Source of the DNA: Thermomicrobiales bacterium
GTDB lineage: Bacteria > Chloroflexota > Chloroflexia > Thermomicrobiales > UBA6265
NCBI GenBank assembly: GCA_041390825.1
Contig: JAWKPF010000024.1
Span: forward strand, 6,719-70,718
Direction: 5' to 3'
Length of the DNA stretch: 64,000 nt
The notes beneath the pieces are model-generated. The model did no database searches, was not told the origin of the DNA, and saw only the letters and a program-made list of their open reading frames with translations. How positions within the stretch are numbered: the first letter of the stretch is position 1; every line of letters begins with the position of its first letter. The position numbers were made by a program, and so were the translations under genes. This document shows positions 50,534 to 58,611 of the stretch, one piece after another.

Positions 50534-51421
50534 TCACCGGGATCCGCGCAGCCGGGGGTCCAGCGCGTCGCGCAAGCTGTCGCCAAGCAGGTTGAAACCG
50601 AGCACGCTGAGCATGATGGCCGCGCCGGGGAAGATCAGCAACCAGGGCGCGATCTCGGCAATGCCGGTGCTTTCGCTCAGCATTTGCCCCCAGGACGGTT
50701 CCGGCGGGGGCGTGCCCAGACCGAGAAAGCTCAAACCCGCTTCGGTCAGCAACGCCCAGGAAAGGGCCAGACTGATCTGGACGATGATCGGCGCAACCGC
50801 GTTCGGCAGGATGTGACGCGTAAGGATGCGCCAGCGTCGCATCCCGATGCTATTGGCCGCCTCCACGAACTCGGTCTGTTTCAACGCCAGCACCGGCGCG
50901 CGCGCGACCCGGGAAAAGATGGGGATATAGACCAGCGCGATCGCGAAGATCGTTGTGCGCGTGCCAGCACCGAGCACGGTCACCACCAGCAACGCCAGCA
51001 GGATGGCCGGAAACGCGAAAAAGATGTCCATCACCCGCATGGCCACGTTATCGGTGAACCCACCGCTGTAGGCCGAGATCACCCCAATGGCTGTGCCGAC
51101 CGTGCAGGCCAGCAGTACGCTGAGCGACACCACGATCAGCGAATTGGTGCCGCCCTTGATGATGCGGCTGAAGACGTCGCGCCCGAGGATATCGGTACCC
51201 ATCAGGTGGTCCCGGCTTGGCCCCTGCAACCGGTCGAGCCGGTTTTGCTCCAGTGGCGGATAGGGGGTCAGCCCGAGCGCGCCCATCAAGGCGACGATGA
51301 GATAGAGCGCGACGATCGTGGCGCCCACCGCGCCGCTGGCCGTGCGCAGCATCTGCCGCCACGGGCGCGGCCGCGATCCCAGGCGCTCTTCTTCCGGCGC
51401 CAGGCTAACGGTCGCTGCCAT
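50534..51421 (-). CDS. Peptide/nickel-type ABC transporter permease (DppC-like)
   Basis: About 295 residues. An N-terminal helix (GAVGATIVALYLIVALMGAL), the periplasmic loop LGTDILGRDVFSR-like (GTDILGRDVFSRIIKGG), and the EAA loop EAANSIGMRRWRILTRHILP match DppC/OppC. The last helices end LLGDSLRDALDPRLRGSR. I start at ATG 51421, which overlaps the DppB stop; ATG 51448 is an alternative with a longer overlap. It pairs with DppB to form the membrane channel of a dipeptide or oligopeptide importer. Confidence 0.9.
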   Translation of the reverse strand: MAATVSLAPEEERLGSRPRPWRQMLRTASGAVGATIVALYLIVALMGALGLTPYPPLEQNRLDRLQGPSRDHLMGTDILGRDVFSRIIKGGTNSLIVVSLSVLLACTVGTAIGVISAYSGGFTDNVAMRVMDIFFAFPAILLALLVVTVLGAGTRTTIFAIALVYIPIFSRVARAPVLALKQTEFVEAANSIGMRRWRILTRHILPNAVAPIIVQISLALSWALLTEAGLSFLGLGTPPPEPSWGQMLSESTGIAEIAPWLLIFPGAAIMLSVLGFNLLGDSLRDALDPRLRGSR

Positions 51422-52370
51422 AGGAGATGCGCGGATCGATGGCGGCATAGCCGAGATCGACCAGCAGGTTGACGATCACCACCATGCAGGCGATGAACAA
51501 CGTCGCGCCCTGGATCAACGCGTAGTCGCGCTGGGCGATGGCGTTCAATGTGAGCCGTCCAAGCCCGGGCAACGCGAAGATTTGCTCGATGATGACGGTT
51601 CCCCCCAACAGATACCCCAGCTCGATACCGGTCAACGTCACCACCGGGATGAGCGCGTTGCGTAGCGCATGCCGGCGGACCACGATCTGCTCGCGCAGAC
51701 CCTTGGCACGCGCGGTGCGCACGTAATCCTGATTGAGCACCTCGAGCATGGCCGAACGCGTGGTGCGCATGACCGAGGCGGAGAACGCCAACCCCAAGGT
51801 CAGCGCTGGCAGCATCATCTGTTCCAGGTTCTTGAACGGAGCCGTCGTAATTTGCACGTAGTTGCCGGCGTTGGGGAGATAGCCGAAGTAGACCGACAGA
51901 ACATAGATCAGCACCGTTGCCACCAGAAAATTCGGCGCGGCCAACCCGATCAGCGCGAAGAGCCGCCCGAAGAAATCGGCCGGTGTGTTGCGGTAGACCG
52001 CGGCAATCACGCCCAGCGGAATGCCGACCAGGATCGCGATGAGCAGCGAAAGGAACGCGAGCTCCAGGGTGACGGGAAGACGGTCGAGAATGAGGCTCAA
52101 CACCGGCTGGCCAAGCCGGACCGAATACCCCAGATCGCCGCGCAGCACGCTACTGATCCAGGAGAAGTACTGCTGCACGGGTGACTTGTCGAGCCCGAAA
52201 TACGCTTCCAGCGAGGCGCGCTGCGCTTCGGTCAGCAATCCCGCTTCGGTGCCCAGCATGGCGGTAATGGCATCGCCGGGCACCGCCCGAATGGCGACGA
52301 AGACGATGATGGTGACGCCAAGAAGGGTGGGGATCGCCAGCAACAACCGCTGGAAGAGGTAGTTCAGCAC
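51405..52370 (-). CDS. Peptide/nickel-type ABC transporter permease (DppB-like)
   Basis: About 321 residues: NYLFQRLLLAIPTLLGVTII is the typical first helix, SYFGLDKSPVQQYFSWISS-like follows, and the EAA loop reads DYVRTARAKGLREQIVVRRH. The end is NLLVDLGYAAIDPRISYGSD. I use GTG 52370 because the open frame to 52418 starts inside a terminator hairpin. The gene overlaps dppC. No ATP-binding subunits are encoded next to it, so those must be shared from elsewhere. Confidence 0.9.
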   Translation of the reverse strand: MLNYLFQRLLLAIPTLLGVTIIVFVAIRAVPGDAITAMLGTEAGLLTEAQRASLEAYFGLDKSPVQQYFSWISSVLRGDLGYSVRLGQPVLSLILDRLPVTLELAFLSLLIAILVGIPLGVIAAVYRNTPADFFGRLFALIGLAAPNFLVATVLIYVLSVYFGYLPNAGNYVQITTAPFKNLEQMMLPALTLGLAFSASVMRTTRSAMLEVLNQDYVRTARAKGLREQIVVRRHALRNALIPVVTLTGIELGYLLGGTVIIEQIFALPGLGRLTLNAIAQRDYALIQGATLFIACMVVIVNLLVDLGYAAIDPRISYGSDR

Positions 52371-52380
52371 AGGAGCGTCC

Positions 52381-52417
52381 AAAAAATGCCGGGACGGAGC
52401 CAGACTCCGTCCCGGCA
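52381..52417 (-). terminator. Strong terminator between the binding protein and permease genes
   Basis: Perfect 13-bp stem (52387-52399 with 52405-52417), five-base loop, then six T on the minus strand (52381-52386). It lies 14 bases after the binding-protein stop, so most transcripts should end there, giving more binding protein than permease. Confidence 0.9.
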
Positions 52418-52430
52418 CAACCGAGTGTGA

Positions 52431-53999
52431 TTAGCGGTCGAGTGACACCTGCCCGAGGCTGTAGAGCGAGCCGGTCGGGTTGGGAACGAAGCCCACCACA
52501 TACGGCTGCTGTCCGGTGTACAGGTACCCGGTGTAGAGCCAGATCCAGGGAGACACTTCGGCGAGATGCGTCTGGAACTGGTTGAAGATCTCCTTGCGGG
52601 CCTCGGGATCGAGCTCGACCTGCCCCTGCTTCATCAACTGGTCGAGTGTGTCGTCGATATACCCGGCGACGTTGGCGAACTGCGCGCCATCCTGGAAATA
52701 CCGCGCGTACATGGTGTACGGGTCGGGGCGGCCGCCGTTGAGCGCGATGGCCGCATCGAAATCACCCGCCAACCAGCGGTCGACGTAGACGCTCAACTCG
52801 AGCGGTTCGATGGTGACGTCGATGTTGATGTCGGCCAGCTGCGACTGGATGCTCTCGGCTTCCGTAATCGCAGTCGGCGGTTCGGCGGACGCGGCAATGA
52901 TGGTCAGCGGGAAGCCATCGGCATAGCCGGCCTGCTCCATCAGCGCCTTGGCCTTTTCCAGATCCTTGGTGTAACAGAAGAGCTGATCGGTCGGCAGCGC
53001 GTAGCTCGGCATGGTGAGCGGACCGGTGACGGTGCCCTCACCGAGCGCGGCCGCATCGACCACTTCCTGCCGGTCGATTGCGCAGGAGATCGCCTGGCGC
53101 ACCTCGAGAATGCTCAGCGGATGGACCTCGGCGCTCGGGGAAGCCACCGGGGTGCCCGGTCCGGGAATGTCGAACGCCCGCAGCTGCAGCACGTGATAGG
53201 CGATGTCCGGCGCGCGGTTGATGACGACCTCGGATCCCTCGGTTGGGAGGGTCGCGATCAGCGGGTCGTTGAACATGGCGAAATCGATCTCACCGGCTCG
53301 CAGCGCGGCCATGATGGTCGATTCGTCCGGGATGATCCGCATCTCGATCCCGTCGATCTTGGGAGCGCCGGCCCACCAATCGGCATTGGCCGAAAGATTG
53401 GTCGTCTGGTCCGGGGTCCAATTGTCGAGTTTGAACGGTCCGGTGCCGATGGCGTCGGTGGTCGGATCGCCACTCGCGATGACATCCGACGAGAGGATGG
53501 CCGCATTGGTGGAGGCCAGCGCGGTGAGCAGCGGCACATCCGGGATAGACAGGTTGAGCACCACCGTGTGGTCATCGGGCGCCTCCATCGACTCGATGCT
53601 GAGCAGATTGGTGCGCGTTGCGGAACCGGTCGCCTCGTCCAGGATCCGCTCGTACGATGCGATCACATCGGCCGAGGTGAAATCCGATCCGTCGTGGAAC
53701 GTGACACCCTCACGCAGATGGAAGGTGAGTTGGGAACCGTCCTCGGAGAACTCCCAGCTCTCCGCCAGCACCGGAACCAGCTCCAGGTTCGCATCGACCG
53801 TCAACAACGGTTCGTAGATCAGTTCGAGCAGGCGCAGCGAGGCGAAAGCTGTCTGGGTATGCGGGTCGAGCCCGGTCGCGTCTGCCGCGCGCGCCATGAC
53901 CAGCGTGTTGTCCTGGGCTGCCGTTGGGGCAAGCTGTAGCCCGCTCACCATGAGCAACCCAGCGATGAAGAACACCGCTATGCGGGAAATTCGTCTCAT
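52431..53999 (-). CDS. ABC transporter substrate-binding protein, family 5
   Basis: 522 residues from ATG 53999, with AGGAGG eight bases upstream. The signal is RIAVFFIAGLLMVSGLQLAP then TAAQ; mature protein starts near DNTLVMARA. Family 5 features: ADATGLDPHTQ, RLLELIYEPLLTVD, LAESWEFSEDGSQLTFHLRE, GVTFHDGSDFTSADVIASYE and GTGPFKLDNW. It binds peptides or similar ligands outside the membrane and delivers them to the DppBC-like permease. First gene of the transporter unit, strongly terminated. Confidence 0.9.
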   Translation of the reverse strand: MRRISRIAVFFIAGLLMVSGLQLAPTAAQDNTLVMARAADATGLDPHTQTAFASLRLLELIYEPLLTVDANLELVPVLAESWEFSEDGSQLTFHLREGVTFHDGSDFTSADVIASYERILDEATGSATRTNLLSIESMEAPDDHTVVLNLSIPDVPLLTALASTNAAILSSDVIASGDPTTDAIGTGPFKLDNWTPDQTTNLSANADWWAGAPKIDGIEMRIIPDESTIMAALRAGEIDFAMFNDPLIATLPTEGSEVVINRAPDIAYHVLQLRAFDIPGPGTPVASPSAEVHPLSILEVRQAISCAIDRQEVVDAAALGEGTVTGPLTMPSYALPTDQLFCYTKDLEKAKALMEQAGYADGFPLTIIAASAEPPTAITEAESIQSQLADINIDVTIEPLELSVYVDRWLAGDFDAAIALNGGRPDPYTMYARYFQDGAQFANVAGYIDDTLDQLMKQGQVELDPEARKEIFNQFQTHLAEVSPWIWLYTGYLYTGQQPYVVGFVPNPTGSLYSLGQVSLDR

Positions 54000-54088
54000 T
54001 CGTCCGTCCTCCTGCTCGTTTTCGACAACGACACGTTCGGCCATATGCGGGCTCAACCCCGAGCCGTTTACTTGTGGAATGGTTGCGA

Positions 54089-54577
54089 TTATGACAGACC
54101 TTGGAGTTGCTTTCGAAGAAGCAGCTCGGCGACGCCAGGAAGCACCAGTTCAGACACGCGGCCGATCTCCGCGTAGCCATGCCGTTGGTAGAAGCGCTGC
54201 GCATCGAGATTGAAGTCTGACACCAGCAAGAAGAGCTCTCGCTGCTGCCGGGCGAGCAACGCCGATTCCAACCTGTCCAGCAACCGGCTGCCAACGCCCT
54301 GACCGGCGCAAGCAGGATCGACCGCGAAGCGTTTCAGATAGGGGAACGCTCCGAACATGCCAGTCGGCAGGCACCAGGCAAACCCGCAGGCGGGAACCTC
54401 GCCGTCCGCGACCAGCATCAGATCGGCCCGTTCCAGACCGCGCTCGAAATCAGCAGCAATCGTTGCGGGAGACAATCGATACCGCTGCCAGAGATCGTCC
54501 GCGGCCATCCATTCGGCAATGCGCGGGATATCGCTCTGCTCCATCGCGCGGATCGCCGGTTCGTCTACCGATCGCAC
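54089..54577 (-). CDS. GNAT acetyltransferase
   Basis: About 162 residues from GTG 54577, which overlaps the end of anmK by 13 bases. MEQSDIPRIAEWMAADDLWQ is the start of the fold; KRFAVDPACAGQGVGSRLLD has the acetyl-CoA-binding Q-x-x-G-x-G motif, and FLLVSDFNLDAQRFYQRHGY with AEIGRV are the closing strands. It acetylates an unknown amine. Translational coupling to anmK suggests a sugar or amino-sugar metabolite as target, which is inference. Confidence 0.8.
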   Translation of the reverse strand: MRSVDEPAIRAMEQSDIPRIAEWMAADDLWQRYRLSPATIAADFERGLERADLMLVADGEVPACGFAWCLPTGMFGAFPYLKRFAVDPACAGQGVGSRLLDRLESALLARQQRELFLLVSDFNLDAQRFYQRHGYAEIGRVSELVLPGVAELLLRKQLQGLS

Positions 54578-55749
54578 CAGGTGCTCCGGATCAGCGACAC
54601 GAAGTTGTCGCCAGGGGTGATTTGCCCGAGCACCACCGGGTGCCGCGCGCCGGTGATCGCCGGATGCACCCCCGGGCGGGCATGCCACGTTTCATAGCCA
54701 ACCACCGCGCAGAGCAGCGCTTCCTTGTAGTCGCTGTTCTCGCCGATGTCCTCCTGCGTCAGCACCTTGGCCGGGGCCAGCAGTTCCTGCAGGGTCTCGA
54801 CCAATACCGGATTGTGCCGCCCGCCTCCCCCGAGAATGACCTCGTCGATCTGGAACGGCGCAAAGCGCTGGTATGCATCCGCGACGCTGTATGCCGTCAG
54901 CGCAGTCATGGTCGCCACGATGTCCGCCAGCGAGCGCCCGCGCGCGGTTCCCACTGACAGCAATTCCGCGGCCATGGCCGAGCCAAAGAGCTCTCGTCCG
55001 GTGGTCTTGGGTGGCTGGCGCTGGTAATAGGGATGCGCCAGCAGCTCCTGCAGCCACTCGCGGTCGACCGTGCCTTGCCGGGCCAGCGCGCCATCCACAT
55101 CGAAGGTCTGGCGTCCATCGGTCGACAGGCGTAGCACATCGTCGATCAGCGCGTTGCTCGGTCCGGTATCGAAGGCCATCGGTCGAGTGGTCGTGTCGGA
55201 AAGCGGCGGCAGGAAGGAAACATTGCCGATCCCGCCCAGGTTCTGCACTGCCCGACCCTTGCTCGGGTGACGCAGCAGCAGCCAATCGACGTAGCCGGCC
55301 AGCGGCGCTCCCTGGCCCCCGGCGCTGATATCGCGATTGCGCAGGTCGTTGATTGTGGTGATTCCGGTGCGTTCGGCCAGCACGGCGCCTTCGCCGAGCT
55401 GAATGGTGGAATGGACGCTGCCATCCGGCAGCACGTCATGCCACACGGTTTGCCCGTGCGAGACGAGCAGGTCGATATCTCCCGGCGCGAGCCCGGCTGT
55501 TTCGATGATGCGCAACGCCGCCTCGGCAAAGGCTTCGCCGATCTCCGCGTTCAGCCGGCAAAGCTCATCCGTGCTGCTACGGGCAGGTTCGTAACTGGTC
55601 AGGACGCGCGTCCGCACGTCGGCGGGGTAGGGAAACGTCTCCCCCGCCACGATGCGCGCGCGCAGACTGGGCGGCGCGCCTTCGATCTCGCACAGCGCGG
55701 TGTCGATCCCATCCGCCGACGTTCCCGAAATCAGCCCGATAACCCGCAT
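54565..55749 (-). CDS. anmK: Anhydro-N-acetylmuramic acid kinase
   Basis: 394 residues. GLISGTSADGIDTALC (5-20) is the phosphate-binding start; SHGQT (97-101), NLGGIGN (170-176) and FDTGPSN (193-199) with the catalytic Asp194 are all present, and GGGGRHNPVLVE closes the sugar site. AnmK opens the 1,6-anhydro ring of anhydroMurNAc while phosphorylating it to MurNAc-6-P, part of cell-wall recycling. AGGGAG precedes ATG 55749. No murQ etherase is seen nearby. Coupled to a GNAT gene, upstream of a peptide transporter. Confidence 0.93.
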   Translation of the reverse strand: MRVIGLISGTSADGIDTALCEIEGAPPSLRARIVAGETFPYPADVRTRVLTSYEPARSSTDELCRLNAEIGEAFAEAALRIIETAGLAPGDIDLLVSHGQTVWHDVLPDGSVHSTIQLGEGAVLAERTGITTINDLRNRDISAGGQGAPLAGYVDWLLLRHPSKGRAVQNLGGIGNVSFLPPLSDTTTRPMAFDTGPSNALIDDVLRLSTDGRQTFDVDGALARQGTVDREWLQELLAHPYYQRQPPKTTGRELFGSAMAAELLSVGTARGRSLADIVATMTALTAYSVADAYQRFAPFQIDEVILGGGGRHNPVLVETLQELLAPAKVLTQEDIGENSDYKEALLCAVVGYETWHARPGVHPAITGARHPVVLGQITPGDNFVSLIRSTWCDR

Positions 55750-55782
55750 GCGCTTGTCTCCCTCTTGACGACTCCAACGATG

Positions 55783-56148
55783 TTACGAACGATCCAGTTC
55801 GGCAATCCGCGCGCGCACCAGATCGGCCAGCAATTCACGATCGACCTCCCAATCGACCGGCACCTGGAAGATCGATTGCAGCACGACATACTCCGGTTCG
55901 AGGCGCGTCCGAAACTCCGAAATCACGCGCTGGCTCCATGGATTCAGCGAGAGATGGTTCTTCGCAGCGCTGATACCGAACAGATAGTCCTTGCCGAGTT
56001 TGACATGCGGCACGTTCCAGGCAATGACCGATTCCGTTTCCGGAAATTCCGTAAGGATCGTGTCGACCACCGTCCCGACTGTCTCGGCTTTCACGGCGTC
56101 CAGTGACGCCAGGTAATCATCGATGGCCGCAATCCGCTTCGCGCTCAA
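55783..56148 (-). CDS. DUF1801 (YdhG-like) protein
   Basis: 121 residues starting at TTG 56148 with AGGAG upstream. AIDDYLASLDAVKAETVGTV is the first helix, IAWNVPHVK and HLSLNPWSQ match the DUF1801 consensus, and the last helix is LADLVRARIAEL. DUF1801 folds like frataxin-related iron chaperones; role uncertain. Reads in the same direction as anmK, 33 bases upstream. Confidence 0.8.
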   Translation of the reverse strand: MSAKRIAAIDDYLASLDAVKAETVGTVVDTILTEFPETESVIAWNVPHVKLGKDYLFGISAAKNHLSLNPWSQRVISEFRTRLEPEYVVLQSIFQVPVDWEVDRELLADLVRARIAELDRS

Positions 56149-56175
56149 TTGCGTCTCCTCTCTTCACACGATCGT

Positions 56176-56206
56176 CACAGGACCCAGGACCCAGGACCCG
56201 GGAAAC
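56176..56206. repeat. CAGGACC heptad repeat
   Basis: ACAGGACCCAGGACCCAGGA followed by CCCGGG: three CAGGACC heptads in the spacer between the cupin and DUF1801 genes, akin to the TGGACTC array at 28859. Confidence 0.6.
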
Positions 56207-56212
56207 CCAATT

Positions 56213-56626
56213 TCACGATTCCGTACTGAGCACCCATACGCCCTCTACGAGCACCGCCTCGTCGTTTCCGGGCCATGGCGGCGTGGTGCACATGATGAAG
56301 CGCAACGGTTCCTCCCCAAGCGTGCGGAACTGGAACTCCGCCCCGACCGGAATCGTTGCCACGACCCCGGCGCGCAGGTGCACGACTTCTTCTTGCTGCG
56401 CTGTTCGCCGCCAGAGCTCGCCTTCACCACCGAGGATGTACCAGATCTCATGCACGGTCCGGTGCTTGATCGCCAGCGACATTCCGCCCACCGGCAACGT
56501 GCCGTGCGCCATGCTGGCATGCTCGTTGCGCAGCAATACGCGAATCTCCGATGTGTCCGGGGCCAGCACGGTGACCTCGGCCGGGAGATGCACGGTTTCG
56601 AAGACCAGTTGCTCGCGCTTCGCCAT
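56213..56626 (-). CDS. Cupin-domain protein
   Basis: 137 residues. VLLRNEHASMAHGTLPVGGM, then HEIWYILGGEGELWRR and VHLRAGVVATIPVGAEFQF form a single cupin barrel; the H-E and later H positions (HRTVHEIWYILGGEGE) provide likely metal ligands. MAKREQLVFET is the start with GAGG upstream. Small cupins bind sugars or signal metabolites. It is divergent from the queuosine-salvage gene, 32 bases away. Confidence 0.8.
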   Translation of the reverse strand: MAKREQLVFETVHLPAEVTVLAPDTSEIRVLLRNEHASMAHGTLPVGGMSLAIKHRTVHEIWYILGGEGELWRRTAQQEEVVHLRAGVVATIPVGAEFQFRTLGEEPLRFIMCTTPPWPGNDEAVLVEGVWVLSTES

Positions 56627-56658
56627 GGCGCTCGATCCTCACTCGGTACACTAGGGGT

Positions 56659-57657
56659 ATGTTCGACGGTAGTATCGGTCCAGATTCGCTGCGTGTCTTG
56701 CGGTCCACCCGTCCGCTGATCGAGCATTCCCGCTCGGTCTCCATCGACCAGAACGCTGTCGAAGCCGCCGCCGATCTGCTGGCCAATGCCAGGCTCGCCC
56801 CGCCGGAATGGGAAACGGGCATCCATTTCCGCGACGACACCTGGCGTACGGCTGCCTGGGTGCTGGTGCTCGATGCGCTCAACTTCTGCTTCTGGAGCTG
56901 GGCGGGAGACCTCGACGAGCGCTGGACGGTCGACTACGAGGGAACGCGTTACGACGGCTACTGGGCGCTGGTCGCCGCCCTGCGCAAGGCGATCGACCGC
57001 GGCCAACCGCTCTGGGATGCCGGTTATCTGCTGACCGCTCCGGATGCGGAACTGATCGCCATCTTTGCTCCTGCCGAACCCGATGGCGTGCCCATTCCGC
57101 AACTGGAACGCCGCGTCGCGCATCTGCGCGAAGCGGGTACGGGACTACGCGCCACCCCCATCGAGAAGCTGATCGCGGACGCCAACGGTTCCGCCGTCGC
57201 TCTGGCGGAATCCGTCCGCCGCCGCTTTCCTTCCTTCGACGATGTGGTCTGGGTCGACGGTCGTGAGATCCGCTTCCTCAAGCGCGCCCAGATCCTGATT
57301 GCCGATCTGCATGGCGCCTTTGGGGGCCAGGGACTCGGCGCGTTCCACGATCTGCACGAGCTGACCGCCTTTGCCGACTACAAGGTCCCGCAGGTGCTGC
57401 GCCGTTTCGACGTTCTGCGCTACACCCCGGAATTGGAAGCCGCGCTTCACGCCCGCCAGCTCATTCCCGCCAACAGCCCGTGGGAGCTGGAAATCCGCGC
57501 CGCCACCATCTGGGCGTGCGAGCTCATCCGCCAGGCGCTGGAACGCCGCGGCACGCCCCTCATGGCCATGGAGATCGACTGGGCCCTCTGGCTCACCGGC
57601 CAGGATCTCCCCGCCGGCACGGAGCCGTATCACCGCACCCCGACCATCTTCTATTAA
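56659..57657 (+). CDS. Queuosine-5'-phosphate salvage hydrolase (DUF2419, Qng1-like)
   Basis: 332 residues, intact. LDALNFCFW (71-79), FLKRAQILIADL (206-217) and LTAFADYKVPQVL (235-247) are the conserved blocks of DUF2419 proteins. These cleave queuosine-5'-phosphate to release queuine for reuse in tRNA modification; a member from Sphaerobacter thermophilus has been studied, as I recall. ATG 56659 follows GGGG. No queuosine transporter or tgt gene is adjacent. It is a single gene with its own promoter region. Confidence 0.85.
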   Translation: MFDGSIGPDSLRVLRSTRPLIEHSRSVSIDQNAVEAAADLLANARLAPPEWETGIHFRDDTWRTAAWVLVLDALNFCFWSWAGDLDERWTVDYEGTRYDGYWALVAALRKAIDRGQPLWDAGYLLTAPDAELIAIFAPAEPDGVPIPQLERRVAHLREAGTGLRATPIEKLIADANGSAVALAESVRRRFPSFDDVVWVDGREIRFLKRAQILIADLHGAFGGQGLGAFHDLHELTAFADYKVPQVLRRFDVLRYTPELEAALHARQLIPANSPWELEIRAATIWACELIRQALERRGTPLMAMEIDWALWLTGQDLPAGTEPYHRTPTIFY

Positions 57658-57793
57658 GGGAATCTCGCGCGTATTCGGCAGAATCGCGCTGATTCTCCTT
57701 TCGGATGATGACAGTGGGCAGCGCGTCCCGCATCCTGTCAGCAGGAGACCCGGTCGGGATCGTCAGGGTTTTGGCGGTACGCACTGGGCGATG

Positions 57794-58243
57794 TCAGGAG
57801 TCAGCGGCGCGAAGCAGGGTGAGATTCAGGCCATCGAATTGCGAGAACGCCTTGTCGATCGTGACGAACCGATAGCCGCCAGCCAGCGCAAACGCGGCCA
57901 GATATGCGTCCATCCAGAGCTTTGGGGAGGGCGAATCTCGCAACGTGAATTGCTTCCAGCGATCTTCCAGCCCCGCGGGCTCCTGGTGGAGGAAAGCGAT
58001 CCGGTCGTCGGCGAGGAGCGACTGGTAGTAGGACCAGGCTTGCTCGTTGCTCAGGGGCTGAACACCATACGCGCCCACGACGGAGCCATTGGTGAGAAGC
58101 CGGAGAAATGTCTGCTGTGTTACACGGCAAAAGTACACCGATGCGGCATCGGCAACGGTCTCGAGCCAGTCTCGAACGATGGTGTGGTGCGCGTGTGCAG
58201 GGATGACCAGTGCCAACCAGACGTTGCTATCGCAAAGAATCAC
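57794..58243 (-). CDS. vapC: VapC-like PIN toxin
   Basis: 149 residues. LCDSNVW (4-9 region) gives the first Asp5, and MDAYLAAFA (Asp112) and TIDKAF (Asp130) the others; VTQQTFLRLLT has Gln where many PIN proteins have Glu, as in a common VapC branch. It cleaves RNA when free of antitoxin. The start overlaps the VapB stop by 17 bases. Confidence 0.85.
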   Translation of the reverse strand: MILCDSNVWLALVIPAHAHHTIVRDWLETVADAASVYFCRVTQQTFLRLLTNGSVVGAYGVQPLSNEQAWSYYQSLLADDRIAFLHQEPAGLEDRWKQFTLRDSPSPKLWMDAYLAAFALAGGYRFVTIDKAFSQFDGLNLTLLRAADS

Positions 58244-58502
58244 GATATGCGTCTATCTCTTCGGCCAGCAAGATCTCCGCGACCCGCTCTGGCGTTATCT
58301 CTTCGCCCGGTTTTGCCGGCCGGGTTCCCTCTATCAAGGGCAGTTTCACACGGTGCTGGCTTGGCGCTCGTTCGATGGGCTCTGCCGTCAAGCCTCGCCG
58401 CAGGTACTCGGCGATGAGATCGGTCATCGTGCGGTTCTCTTCGACAGCGCGAAGCTTCACCGCTTTCATCAATTCGTCTGGGAGATCGAGTGTTGTTTTC
58501 AT
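58227..58502 (-). CDS. vapB: VapB-like ribbon-helix-helix antitoxin
   Basis: 91 residues: MKTTLDLPDELMKAVKLRAV, then EENRTMTDLIAEYLRRGL form a complete RHH domain, and the C-terminal segment (ITPERVAEILLAEEIDAY) blocks the toxin. No ribosome site is seen; a palindrome lies just upstream. First gene of the pair. Confidence 0.85.
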   Translation of the reverse strand: MKTTLDLPDELMKAVKLRAVEENRTMTDLIAEYLRRGLTAEPIERAPSQHRVKLPLIEGTRPAKPGEEITPERVAEILLAEEIDAYRDSLR

Positions 58503-58505
58503 GCA

Positions 58506-58527
58506 CCCAGATTACCAGAAATCTGGG
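58506..58527 (-). promoter_or_regulatory. Palindrome at the vapBC start, probable operator
   Basis: CCCAGATT (58506-58513) and AATCTGGG (58520-58527) form an 8-bp inverted repeat with a six-base centre, ending three bases before the VapB ATG. Its position fits autorepression by VapBC. TAATCT lies within it in the promoter direction, suggesting a leaderless transcript. Confidence 0.55.
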
Positions 58528-58611
58528 ATTCTGCTAGGCTGGAACTGTTGTCGCCGAATCGATCCGTTCGGACCGATCGCGGAAGAAATCAGATAGGGAA
58601 GGGGTTCGCGC

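Noticed and set aside
50333..51472. 379-codon plus-strand frame opposite the DppC-like permease
   Set aside because: Shadow frame, very rich in Arg, Gln and His; no motif.
52566..53939. 457-codon plus-strand frame opposite the binding-protein gene
   Set aside because: Antisense shadow; the minus-strand gene has signal peptide, ribosome site and family motifs.
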